A DNA stretch of 64,000 bases. Origin: Streptomyces cavernae (GTDB lineage: Bacteria; Actinomycetota; Actinomycetes; Streptomycetales; Streptomycetaceae). The position numbers and the translations under genes were made by a program. The DNA lies in NCBI RefSeq assembly GCF_004023625.1, contig NZ_RPDJ01000028.1:62001-126000 (forward strand), in the 5' to 3' direction. The notes under the pieces are model-generated. The model did no database searches. It was not told the origin of the DNA and saw only the letters and a list, made by a program, of their open reading frames with translations. Positions 1 to 7,128 of this stretch are shown piece after piece (the stretch's first letter is position 1; each line of letters starts with the position of its first letter).

Positions 1-604
1 TGCGGCGCCAGGCTCGGCCGAACCGGGAGCGGAGGCTGGTCTGGTAGACCAGGCGCTCCTGTTCGAGCCGGATGACCTGTTCGTAGGAGCGCAGTTCCCA
101 CAGCTTCATGCGGCGCCAGAGCAGGAAGGTGGGGACCGGGGAGAGGATCCAGCGGGTGAGGCGGACGCCCTCCATGTGCTTGTCGGCGGTGATGTCGGCG
201 ATCCGGCCGATGGCGTGCCGTGCTGCCTCGACGGCGACCACGAACAGGACCGGGATCACCGCGTGCATCGCGACGCCGAGCGGATCGCCCCAACTTGCTG
301 CGCCGTTGAAGGCGATCGTGGCTGCCGTCAGCAGCCATGCTGTCTGGCGGAGGAGGGGGAAGGGGATGCGGATCCAAGTGAGCAACAGGTCCAGGGCGAG
401 GAGGACACAGATGCCCGCGTCGATGCCGAGGGGGAAGACGTAGGCGAAGTTCCCGAAGCCTTTCCTGAGGGCCAGTTCACGAACGGCCGCGTACGATCCG
501 GCGAAGCCGATCCCGGCGATGACGACCGCTCCGAAGACCACCACACCGATCAAGATCCGGTGGACCCGGGTCAGCGTGGGTATGCCGCCCTTCCCCGCGC
601 TCAC
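1..604 (-). CDS. DUF2637 membrane protein (C-terminus beyond window)
   Basis: Partial gene; at least 201 codons are visible and the C-terminus lies left of base 1. I chose the GTG at 604 because GGGGAG lies 6 bases upstream and the protein becomes coherent there. Four hydrophobic segments are visible (about residues 13-35, 50-65, 75-95 and 108-125), followed by the block RWILSPVPTFLLWRRMKLW, typical of DUF2637 proteins carried by actinomycete conjugative plasmids. The protein at 32566-34245 is a paralogue with the equivalent block FILSPLATPKFYRRMRL. The family is membrane-associated and of unknown biochemical role. Two ParB-like sites lie 150-200 bp upstream. Confidence 0.85.
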   Translation of the reverse strand, partial: MSAGKGGIPTLTRVHRILIGVVVFGAVVIAGIGFAGSYAAVRELALRKGFGNFAYVFPLGIDAGICVLLALDLLLTWIRIPFPLLRQTAWLLTAATIAFNGAASWGDPLGVAMHAVIPVLFVVAVEAARHAIGRIADITADKHMEGVRLTRWILSPVPTFLLWRRMKLWELRSYEQVIRLEQERLVYQTSLRSRFGRAWRR

Positions 605-751
605 GTACCACTCCCCTGTTCGAGCCTCACTAATGAGCAGCTCTCACACTCCCACGATGTGTGGCGGGTTGTAGCGTCTCGCGGGCTGTCTGTTGAGGAT
701 CGTCAGCGAAAAGTGATCGCTTGGGCGCTCCTGTCGCAGCCCGTGCTGCTT

Positions 752-766
752 CTTTACGCCGTAAAG
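752..766. promoter_or_regulatory. KorB/parS-like site 1 (CTTTACGCCGTAAAG)
   Basis: Copy 1 of an invariant 15-bp near-palindrome present nine times. It lies between the 3' end of parA and the start of the leftmost DUF2637 gene (GTG at 604), about 150 bp upstream of that start. The palindrome extends one base on each side. The protein that binds is inferred to be the ParB at 1686-2882. Confidence 0.8.
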
Positions 767-769
767 ACG

Positions 770-797
770 CGACCCCCGGCAGGGGCTCCGGGGGTCG
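770..797. terminator. Hairpin between sites 1 and 2, 3' of parA
   Basis: CGACCCCCGG (770-779) and CCGGGGGTCG (788-797) form a perfect 10-bp stem with an 8-nt loop. It starts 28 bases past the parA stop and is flanked on both sides by a ParB-like site. No T-run follows, as is usual for terminators in high-GC actinomycetes. It is probably the parBA terminator. Confidence 0.6.
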
Positions 798-806
798 GGT
801 GGTGGT

Positions 807-821
807 CTTTACGGCGTAAAG
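807..821. promoter_or_regulatory. KorB/parS-like site 2 (CTTTACGGCGTAAAG)
   Basis: Copy 2, in the opposite orientation at the central base (G instead of C). It lies 3 bases past the parA stop codon and 41 bases from site 1 (centre to centre 55 bp). The flanks show no extended pairing, so the conserved unit is the 15-bp core and not an RNA hairpin. Confidence 0.8.
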
Positions 822-824
822 CAC

Positions 825-1670
825 TCATCGGTACAGACTCATCTGCCGACCGATCTTCGTGAAGGCCTTGGCGGCCCGGCAGTCCGGGGCGTAGAGCGTC
901 ACGGGCTGGCCGGCCGTGTACGCCTCGGGGACCTTGACATCGTCTCCGACCGTTTCCAGGACGATGTCGCCGTACGCCTCCCGGAGCTGGTCCTCCATGT
1001 CCTTGTAGACCTTGCCTTGCGACTTGTGATCGACGCCTTCGCTGATGACCACCCAGTCGATGCCCGTGGGCATGCCGGTGTGGCCGTACGACTTCACCAC
1101 GTCGGCGATCTTGTCCTCAAGTTCCGTGAGGCCGCGGGCCTCCTTCTCCTGGGACTTGGTGCAGCCGACGACTTCGCCACCGGCGATGATCGCTCCTATC
1201 GTCGCGAGCTTCACGTCGCCAGGGCAGTCGAAGATGATGACGTCGAAGCGCCCTTTGAGTTCACCGATCAGTCGGAACATCCAGAGTTCCCGCGCGGTCT
1301 CCGCCGCGAGCTTGAACTCCAGTTCATCGAGCTTCTTCGACTCAAGGACGACCCACAGATTGGGGATCACTTCCTTGGTCTTGCTGTTCTTGGCGGGTAG
1401 GACCGCCTCGGCGAGCGAGCAGATCTTGTCCACCACGTCGTACAGGGTGGGGAGATCCTCGTCTCCGTCCGGGTCGTCGTACCCGAGCAGCCGAGAAATG
1501 TCCCGCTGTTTGTCGAGTCCGATGACGCAGACGCGCTTCTTCTTCTTGGCTGCGGCGTAGGCCAGAGCGGCGGCGGTCGTCGACTTCCCGGATCCTGCGG
1601 AGCCGTTGGTGCACACGAGCACGCGGGTCTCGCGTCCCGTGTCCTCCGGGAGGTGAGTATCTGTGGTCAC
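825..1670 (-). CDS. parA: ParA-type partition ATPase
   Basis: 281 aa, GTG start at 1670 with GGAG 7 bases upstream, 15 bases after the parB stop, so the operon order is parB-parA. It is expected to drive plasmid segregation by ATP-dependent, nucleoid-bound movement of ParB complexes. The P-loop is GSAGSGKST (residues 23-31). The A' region reads VIGLDKQRDISRLLG, and the Walker B strand is VIIFDCPGD. The lysine that normally opens the deviant Walker motif (KGGxGKT) is replaced by serine, so this is an atypical ParA/MinD-like P-loop. No N-terminal HTH is present; autoregulation by ParA itself is therefore unlikely. Confidence 0.85.
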   Translation of the reverse strand: MTTDTHLPEDTGRETRVLVCTNGSAGSGKSTTAAALAYAAAKKKKRVCVIGLDKQRDISRLLGYDDPDGDEDLPTLYDVVDKICSLAEAVLPAKNSKTKEVIPNLWVVLESKKLDELEFKLAAETARELWMFRLIGELKGRFDVIIFDCPGDVKLATIGAIIAGGEVVGCTKSQEKEARGLTELEDKIADVVKSYGHTGMPTGIDWVVISEGVDHKSQGKVYKDMEDQLREAYGDIVLETVGDDVKVPEAYTAGQPVTLYAPDCRAAKAFTKIGRQMSLYR

Positions 1671-1685
1671 GAAAGGTCTCCGTCG

Positions 1686-2882
1686 TTACGCAGTGAGGGC
1701 GGGCTCGGCGTCGTCGGCCGGCTGGTAGTCGGTATGCGTGCCCAGCCAGTCCAAGTAAGCGCTGGCGTGGGCGGCGTCGTTGCCGCCGTTGCGCGACATG
1801 TGGATCTCGCAGCGCGCGAGTGAGAGTGCGAGTGCGGCCCTCGCCTGTCGGCCCTTGCCCTCATCGCCGGGAAGCGTCGGGAGGCTCAGAGATGAGGCAC
1901 CGACGCCTGCTTCGCTGAGCCACTGAGAGGCGAGCGCGACAGCTTCATCCGGGTCGATGGAGGTCTGCAGGGCGATGATGTGGAGCCGGGATGCGTCCTC
2001 ACTGAAATCCATGACGGTCGCCTGGCATGCTTCTCGCCGCGCCTTCGCAGCCTCGTCCAGTGCATCCACCCCGGTGCCGCCTTGCCGAGGGACCGCCTTC
2101 TTTGCCGGTTTCCGGCCGGCCCCATCGTTCCCCCGCCCCTTGTCCGGCTTGGGCTCCGAATCACGGGCCGCGGCAAGCTCCTTCTCTGTCTCCCAGGCAG
2201 CGAGCTGGCGGTCACGGTCCTTGATCGTGCCGAGGGACCGGGCCAACTCGATCGTCATGCCAGGGGTGCGCTGCTCAAGGGCCTGGCGGACCTCAGGCTG
2301 GAGGTTGTGCAGCCGGCGGCGCTGGGAGACCCATCCAGCACTCTTCCCGAGGACCTTGCCGACCGCGTCGTACGTCCCGAATTCCTTCTTGAGCTCTTCA
2401 ATGGTCGCGAGCTCCTCGAACGGCTTGAGCTCCTCGCGCGAGAGGTTCTCCGTGGCAGCCGCGACCAGGATGTCCTTGCGTGTTGTGGCTTTCCTGTTCA
2501 CCAGGATGGGGACCGTCTTCCGGCCGGCGAGCCGTGCAGCACCAAGCCGCCGGTTACCGCCGATGACGACGAACCGGGCGCTACCAACTTCTTCCGCGTT
2601 CTCCGGGAAGGCGTTGTTGAACACATCGGCCGGGACCACCGCGCACGACTGGAGCAGGCCGACCGACTCGTAGGTACTCGCAAGTCCTTCGAGCCCCTCA
2701 AGCTCCTCGCGCGCGTTGCGGGGGTTGTGGGCGAGGTCTTCGATCGGTGCGTCGAAGGCGTCGCCTGAGGCATTCTGCTCGCCTGCAGCGCTCCTTTGCG
2801 CCTCCTCCGCGGCACGCCGCCGCTCGTCCTCTTTCAGCTTGCGCCGCTCCGCCACGGTCAGATCGTTCTGGGCGCCGGCCAT
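1686..2882 (-). CDS. parB: ParB/KorB-like centromere-binding protein
   Basis: 398 aa, ATG start. The N-terminal ParB/Srx-type domain carries GGNRRLGAARLAG (about 108-120), corresponding to the GxxRR CTP-binding box of ParB proteins. The motif ENLSREELKPFEELATIEEL (145-164) and an HTH around 171-192 (YDAVGKVLGKSAGWVSQRRR) follow, then a charged linker and a C-terminal region that should dimerise. It heads a two-gene operon with parA. A 29-bp inverted repeat containing the 15-bp site lies 92 bp upstream, consistent with autoregulation. The likely DNA target is TTTACGSCGTAAA; this is inferred from the location and the nine copies, not shown. Confidence 0.88.
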   Translation of the reverse strand: MAGAQNDLTVAERRKLKEDERRRAAEEAQRSAAGEQNASGDAFDAPIEDLAHNPRNAREELEGLEGLASTYESVGLLQSCAVVPADVFNNAFPENAEEVGSARFVVIGGNRRLGAARLAGRKTVPILVNRKATTRKDILVAAATENLSREELKPFEELATIEELKKEFGTYDAVGKVLGKSAGWVSQRRRLHNLQPEVRQALEQRTPGMTIELARSLGTIKDRDRQLAAWETEKELAAARDSEPKPDKGRGNDGAGRKPAKKAVPRQGGTGVDALDEAAKARREACQATVMDFSEDASRLHIIALQTSIDPDEAVALASQWLSEAGVGASSLSLPTLPGDEGKGRQARAALALSLARCEIHMSRNGGNDAAHASAYLDWLGTHTDYQPADDAEPALTA

Positions 2883-2973
2883 GCATGCTCCTGGGGTGGT
2901 ACTCGATGGGAGATGGGGTTTCTCGGGCTGGAGCTTAACGAGCGCGGCGCCTCATGGCTCGCACTCCCCCGGT

Positions 2974-2988
2974 CTTTACGCCGTAAAG
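2974..2988. promoter_or_regulatory. KorB/parS-like site 3, upstream of parB
   Basis: Copy 3. The inverted repeat extends to perfect 14-base arms (2967-2980 and 2982-2995) around the central C. It sits 92 bp upstream of the parB ATG, in its probable promoter region. The rest of the 439-bp gap 2883-3321 holds site 4 and a terminator; I see no gene in it. Confidence 0.82.
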
Positions 2989-3191
2989 ACCGGGGTCGCG
3001 AGGTGTCGCAGGGCCTGGTGGCAGACCTGGTGTCCGCCATCGGCACACTGCCCAGCGTGTCAACTGGGCAATCCGAATCACCCCCCTGAGCGCTGGCCGC
3101 TGCCGCAGGGCTTCACTCGCACGGGGTTCCAGGCACGGAGCGTGCTGTGTCAGCACGGAGGTCTCCCCTGCCCGGTCGGGCACAGCAGGCT

Positions 3192-3206
3192 CTTTACGCC
3201 GTAAAG
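3192..3206. promoter_or_regulatory. KorB/parS-like site 4
   Basis: Copy 4 of the 15-bp core, 218 bp from site 3. It lies between the terminator of the DUF1643 gene and parB. Outside the core only one base on each side can pair. Confidence 0.8.
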
Positions 3207-3220
3207 ATCGGCCCTGAAAC

Positions 3221-3270
3221 ACGAAGAGCCCCGCACCCTGGAGACGTGTCCAGGGTGCGGGGCTCTTCGT
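3221..3270. terminator. Strong bidirectional hairpin 3' of DUF1643 gene
   Basis: A perfect 21-bp stem (3221-3241 with 3250-3270) and an 8-nt loop AGACGTGT. The stem contains GAGCCCCGCACCCTGG. It lies 51 bases past the stop of the gene at 3322-4266 and insulates that gene from parB. Confidence 0.85.
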
Positions 3271-3321
3271 GGTGTGGGTCGGCCGGGGGGCTGCGAGGCG
3301 CACGGGACGAGTGGGCGGGCC

Positions 3322-4266
3322 TCACTCGGAAGCGAACTCGCTGTGCATCGCGTCGTACATGGTGCAGGCAGCGCGCCAGATGGAACTCGCCCGGTCGTGC
3401 CCCTCTTGTGCCTGGAGCCGTGCCCACAGGTCGGGGAAGTCGTGCCCCATCACCGCGCTCGGTTCCTCCTCATCCATCGTGCTGGCGAGCTGGAAGGGAT
3501 CCGTCGGGACGCGGGGATCCTGGTACGTGAGGTCCGGCCGGAACGGCTGAACGGTCACGGTGGTGCCGTCCACGTGCTGGGTGCTGCACATCTGGAGGCG
3601 CAGGCTACTCGCCACCGAGGTCGCCTGGTGCGGGTACGCGTAGGGACCCAGCCGGATGTCGGGGAGGCCGGGGCGCATGATGACCACGGCCAGCGCAGTG
3701 CTGGGCTCGCTCTGCCACGGCGGGGTGGTTGGGACCTGGGTGCTCGGCGGTGTCCAGTGGGCAGGTGTCCGGGCCTTGCTCAGCCTGAGCGGGTGGTGGG
3801 GCTGACCCAGTCGGGTGACTGCGAGGGCGCTGAGTCGGTGCATGTGAGGCAGCGCGAGGGCTTGAGTGATGCGGTCCGGTCGGGCATGGGTGCCCCATCC
3901 GCCGACGAGTGGCCCGCCTGAGTCCTCGGCGGTGGCTGCTGCGGCGTACAGGAAGGCGTCGTTCTCGGGGCCCACCGGATCTTCGACCGTCCGTAATTCG
4001 ATCGGCTTGGTCGCCCGCCAGGCGTACAGGTTGACGATGAGCAGTGCGCCGCAGCCCCAGCTCCGGGCGTAACGGATGCAGTGCCGGCTGGTGGGATCGT
4101 CAGTGGTCCCATCAGCGGTACTGGGGTTCAGCAGCACGAACACTGCTGTGGGGCCGGTGTTCTTCCATTGCCGCACCAGCAGATAGCGGTACTGGCCGCA
4201 GTCCGAGATGACTGCGGAGCGCCGTATCTCTGGGGCCGCGGTGGGGGTCTGTTCGGGGGATTCCAT
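3322..4266 (-). CDS. DUF1643 domain protein
   Basis: 314 aa, ATG start. Residues about 25-130 match the DUF1643 pattern: FVLLNPSTADGTTDDPTS, then a WGCGALLIVNLYAWRAT strand and a PVGPENDAFL turn. The family is common in phages and plasmids; no reaction is established for it. Residues about 175-314 form a Pro- and Thr-rich extension not normally part of DUF1643, ending in an acidic helical stretch, and I do not recognise it. The gene ends before a strong hairpin. Upstream on the same strand lie two small coupled genes, with a 150-bp gap. Confidence 0.75.
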   Translation of the reverse strand: MESPEQTPTAAPEIRRSAVISDCGQYRYLLVRQWKNTGPTAVFVLLNPSTADGTTDDPTSRHCIRYARSWGCGALLIVNLYAWRATKPIELRTVEDPVGPENDAFLYAAAATAEDSGGPLVGGWGTHARPDRITQALALPHMHRLSALAVTRLGQPHHPLRLSKARTPAHWTPPSTQVPTTPPWQSEPSTALAVVIMRPGLPDIRLGPYAYPHQATSVASSLRLQMCSTQHVDGTTVTVQPFRPDLTYQDPRVPTDPFQLASTMDEEEPSAVMGHDFPDLWARLQAQEGHDRASSIWRAACTMYDAMHSEFASE

Positions 4267-4417
4267 GGCTGTCCGTTCGTACGGCGGGTGGTCGCGAAGG
4301 TGTCGTGGCTTTGAGTGGGGCCGCCAGGCCGAAGGCCGCGACGGGAATCGGGGGCGGCCTGACGCGGGGACTTGAGGGGGATGGCACGGGCTGGTTCCCG
4401 TGGTGCGCTCGTCTGCA

Positions 4418-4621
4418 TCACGGGGCTAGGTCTTCGGCGATCGGCCCGTGTTCGGCGACGAGGACACGCCACCGGATCCAGTGCGAGCCCGTGCATGTCC
4501 AGCGGGTTAGGCCGCGAGTCCAGCGGCGTCCGTCACGGTCCCGTACGGCGCGCACGCCGGCGGGGGCCTGGAACGAGCCGGGTCCGTCAGGGGCCCAGGT
4601 ACGAGCGGCTGTACTGGTCAC
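4418..4621 (-). CDS. Small hypothetical protein (67 aa)
   Basis: GTG start at 4621 overlapping the TGA of the 81-aa gene upstream (GTGA), which supports translation by coupling. The protein is basic and Trp-rich (DGRRWTRGLTRWTCTG). No family recognised. The 150 bp between its stop and the DUF1643 start hold no visible gene. Confidence 0.55.
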   Translation of the reverse strand: MTSTAARTWAPDGPGSFQAPAGVRAVRDRDGRRWTRGLTRWTCTGSHWIRWRVLVAEHGPIAEDLAP

Positions 4622-4863
4622 GGGGCGGGTGTGGTGGCCTCTTGCTGCGCCGCTCCTTCAGCGGCCAGCAGCCGGTCGACTGTGGGCTCGTCGACGCACA
4701 GGGCGTAGGCGATCTCGTGTCGGGGCCAGTTCTGCGCGGCGTACTCGCGGGCCAGGGCCCTCCAGACGGCGGCGCGGTCGCCGGGTTCGATGTAGTCGGT
4801 GCTGTCGCGCATTGCTGCCTCCGTAAGTTGTTGGGCGGCCCGGGAGGGCCGGGTGTGGCTCAT
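4618..4863 (-). CDS. Small hypothetical protein (81 aa)
   Basis: ATG at 4863 overlaps the stop of the IS-interrupted gene upstream (ATGA). The central part, RAAVWRALAREYAAQNWPRH followed by EIAYALCVDEPTVDRLLAAEG, looks like two helices and a turn reminiscent of an HTH, but I cannot assign a family. It sits in a coupled trio of small genes cut by the IS110 element, which may have lost its promoter or be transcribed from the IS. Confidence 0.55.
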   Translation of the reverse strand: MSHTRPSRAAQQLTEAAMRDSTDYIEPGDRAAVWRALAREYAAQNWPRHEIAYALCVDEPTVDRLLAAEGAAQQEATTPAP

Positions 4864-4935
4864 TGCTGCTTGCCTTCAGTGGCTTCCAAGGAGTGGCCGC
4901 CCGGCTCTCCGGGGCGCCCTGGCTGCTGATTGAGA

Positions 4936-6242
4936 TGTGCGCGCCGTGTGCGGTCGCTGATTACGGAGATGACAGCGGGGTGTTCCTCGGGCCGACGGCA
5001 TGCTGTGCGGAACGAGGAGGGGCAAGTGGGCAAGCGACCTGGCTGCGTGTGGTGCGGCATCGACGCGGGCAAGGGCCATCACTGGGCAGCGGTGGTCGAC
5101 GAGACCGGTGCCACGCTGTGGTCGAAGAAGATCGACAACGACGAGTCGGCCATCCTGGCCGCCCTCGGCGAGATCCTCGACCTGGCGGACGAAGTCCACT
5201 GGGCGGTGGACATCTCCGGCACGTCCTCCGCACTGCTGCTCGCCCTGCTCGCGGCCCACGGCCAGCAGGCCGTCTACGTGCCCGGCCGCACCGTCAACCG
5301 CATGTCTGGCGCCTACCGGGGCGAGGCCAAGACCGACGCCCGCGACGCCTACGTCATCGCCGAAGCAACCAGACAGCGGCGGGACTTCGCCACCATCGAC
5401 GTGCCCGCCCAGCTGGCCGCCGACCTGGCCCTGCTGACCGCTCACCGCTCGGACCTGGTGGCCGACCGGGTACGGATGATCAACCGGCTGCGTGACGTGC
5501 TGACCGGTGTCTTCCCCGCACTGGAACGGGCCTTCGACTACTCCGCCCACAAAGGCGCGCTGGTCCTGCTGACCGGCTACCAGACTCCGGCGGCGATCCG
5601 TCGCCGTGGCCGGGCACGGCTGACGGCCTGGCTGGCCAACCGCAGCGTGCGGGGCGCCGACGATGTCGCTGCGACCGCACTCGAAGCCGCCCGAGCCCAG
5701 CAGACCGCGCTGCCCGGCGAGGATGTCGCCGCGCAGATCGTCGCCGACCTGGCCACACAGATCCTGGCCCTGGACGAACGGCTCAAGCGGATCGACAAAC
5801 GGATCCGCGACACCTTCCGCGGCCATCCGCAGGCAGAGATCATCGAGTCGCTGCCCGGCATGGGCCCGATACTCGGCGCCGAGTTCGTCGTCGCGGCCGG
5901 TGACCTGACGGCGTACGCGGACGCCGGCCACCTCGCCTCGGCAGCCGGGCTGGTCCCTGTTCCACGCGACTCCGGCCGCCGGACCGGCAACCTGCACCGT
6001 CCCAAGCGCTACAGCCGCCGCCTGCGACGCGTCTTCTACCTGTCCGCGCAGACCAGCATCATCCGCGAAGGCCCCAACCGGGACTTCTACCTCAGGAAGC
6101 GCGGCGAGGGCTGCAAACACGTCCAGGCCGTCATCGCTCTGGCCCGCCGACGAGCCGACGTGCTGTGGGCCCTCCTGCGCGACGGACGACTCTTCACCCC
6201 CGCCCCACCGGTCACGCAGGCGCCTTGACTTCGTCATTGAGA
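4936..6242 (+). mobile_element. IS110-family insertion sequence
   Basis: Proposed 1307-bp element bounded by the 7-bp direct repeat ATTGAGA (4929-4935 and 6236-6242). Its edges are inferred from the repeat and from restoration of the interrupted frame. It holds one plus-strand transposase, 90 bp of left non-coding DNA and 14 bp of right end. IS110-group elements encode a bridge RNA in the longer non-coding end, so 4936-5025 is the place to look for it. It is the only plus-strand gene in the first 39.6 kb. Confidence 0.7.
5026..6228 (+). CDS. IS110-family transposase (DEDD recombinase)
   Basis: 400 aa from the GTG at 5026, preceded by GAGGAGG at a 5-base spacing; upstream in-frame starts would overlap the left end and lack a ribosome site. 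The N-terminal RuvC-like DEDD domain starts with CGIDAGKGHHWA and contains the KTDARDAYVIAEA block. The C-terminal Transposase_20 domain has SLPGMGPILGAEFVV and LASAAGLVPVPRDSGR, whose serine region is the catalytic nucleophile in this family. The length equals the usual 400 aa and no stop or frameshift is seen, so it appears intact. It works with a bridge RNA in characterised members. Confidence 0.93.
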   Translation: MGKRPGCVWCGIDAGKGHHWAAVVDETGATLWSKKIDNDESAILAALGEILDLADEVHWAVDISGTSSALLLALLAAHGQQAVYVPGRTVNRMSGAYRGEAKTDARDAYVIAEATRQRRDFATIDVPAQLAADLALLTAHRSDLVADRVRMINRLRDVLTGVFPALERAFDYSAHKGALVLLTGYQTPAAIRRRGRARLTAWLANRSVRGADDVAATALEAARAQQTALPGEDVAAQIVADLATQILALDERLKRIDKRIRDTFRGHPQAEIIESLPGMGPILGAEFVVAAGDLTAYADAGHLASAAGLVPVPRDSGRRTGNLHRPKRYSRRLRRVFYLSAQTSIIREGPNRDFYLRKRGEGCKHVQAVIALARRRADVLWALLRDGRLFTPAPPVTQAP

Positions 6243-6353
6243 CTCCCTGAAGGCAGGTTGTCGATGGGTACGGCCGTGGCCTTGTTCGGCCGTGGACCGT
6301 CTGTGTGGGTGTGCTGCCCTTCCCCCACTCCCCCGGTGAGACGGCTCGGAAGT

Positions 6354-6368
6354 CTTTACGCCGTAAAG
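6354..6368. promoter_or_regulatory. KorB/parS-like site 5
   Basis: Copy 5, 26 bp upstream of the proposed GTG of the interrupted small gene and therefore at the head of the minus-strand unit that runs to the DUF1643 gene. Only two bases on each side extend the palindrome. Confidence 0.8.
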
Positions 6369-6448
6369 ACGGAGGAGATCGTCCTTGTCCACGAGCTACG
6401 GCCAGGAGATGGGTCGGGGGCAGGTGTCGACGTAGAGGAGCGCAAGAA

Positions 6449-6498
6449 GCTAGGCCCCGCAGCCACTCCAGCGATTCGGGGCGGCTGCGGGGCCTAGC
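6449..6498. terminator. Perfect 16-bp hairpin 3' of the 150-aa gene
   Basis: GCTAGGCCCCGCAGCC (6449-6464) pairs with 6483-6498 around an 18-nt loop. It begins 12 bases beyond the stop codon at 6511, so it is the probable terminator of that gene. Confidence 0.8.
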
Positions 6499-6510
6499 TG
6501 ATCGTGCTGC

Positions 6511-6963
6511 TCACACGGCTGGGTTGGATGTGGCGAGCAGGTCGTGTCCGTACGCCTGCATCCACGCCGTGCAGAGGTCGTGGTCGGGGTTGGCCGGGGC
6601 GGTCGGCCAGATGCGGCGCCAGGTCGGGCGCCGGCCTTCCATCGCGACCTGGTCGAGGCGGTCGTGGTCGTCACAGTCGCCCGCGGGCCAGTGCTCGAAG
6701 AGGACCAGCGGGCCGGGGAGGCTGGAGGCGAGCTCGGTCCAGATCTCGCCCGCGCTGTTGGTTGTGGAGGCTCCGAGGCCGGTTTCCGTGACGATGGCGA
6801 CGTGGCCTTCGTCTCCGGCCTTCCAGACCCGGAGGTGAGCGATGCCTCCGCCGGCTGCGCACGCCGATCGGTAAGACCAGGCGGGATCGTCACGGATGAG
6901 AGCTGCCCGCGCGTCGGGGACCGGGGGCAGCGGGAGGAAGGGGGGCGGTGCGGTCGAGTCCAT
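6511..6963 (-). CDS. Hypothetical protein (150 aa)
   Basis: ATG start. The N-terminus is Pro-rich (PPPFLPLPPVPDARAALI), followed by a mixed alpha/beta region with GDEGHVAIVTETGLGASTTN and LPGPLVLFEHWPAG. I recognise no family, and there is no membrane segment. It is a single-gene unit: a terminator follows it and site 6 lies 138 bp upstream. Confidence 0.65.
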   Translation of the reverse strand: MDSTAPPPFLPLPPVPDARAALIRDDPAWSYRSACAAGGGIAHLRVWKAGDEGHVAIVTETGLGASTTNSAGEIWTELASSLPGPLVLFEHWPAGDCDDHDRLDQVAMEGRRPTWRRIWPTAPANPDHDLCTAWMQAYGHDLLATSNPAV

Positions 6964-7100
6964 TCGTGTCTCCCGAGGTCGGGGCTGGCGCCCATGTTGT
7001 CAGCCGGGCTGCCGATCATCTGGCAGGTCTCCAGGGCGGGTATCAACGGTGCGGGTGTCGTCGGCGGGCGGTGGAGGAGGAGCGTGCGGAGGCTGGCGGT

Positions 7101-7115
7101 CTTTACGGCGTAAAG
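7101..7115. promoter_or_regulatory. KorB/parS-like site 6
   Basis: Copy 6 (central G), between the stop of the DUF5131 gene and the start of the 150-aa gene. The arms extend by 5 bases with one mismatch (GCGGT against GCCGC). Confidence 0.8.
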
Positions 7116-7128
7116 GCCGCAGGGGGAG

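Larger units (their letters stand above)
4860..6328 (-). pseudogene. Small gene split by IS110-family insertion
   Basis: The 3' part (4860-4935) encodes NQQPGRPGEPGGHSLEATE and ends GKQQ-stop, overlapping the next ATG by 4 bases. Removing 4936-6242 joins it in frame to 6243-6328, giving a continuous reading frame of about 53 residues from a GTG at 6328 (start uncertain). The rejoined product contains KATAVPIDNLPSGSLNQQPG across the junction. The in-frame restoration and the coupled overlap suggest a real short gene disrupted by the insertion. Function unknown. Site 5 (6354-6368) would lie directly at its promoter. Confidence 0.5.

Noticed and set aside
630..862. Many overlapping frames containing LYAVK, SLRRK or FTA/FTP near 0.75, 3, 6.3, 7.1, 9.2, 14.4 and 17.4 kb
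   Set aside because: These are translations of the CTTTACGSCGTAAAG site in different frames. They mark the site; they are not a shared protein motif.
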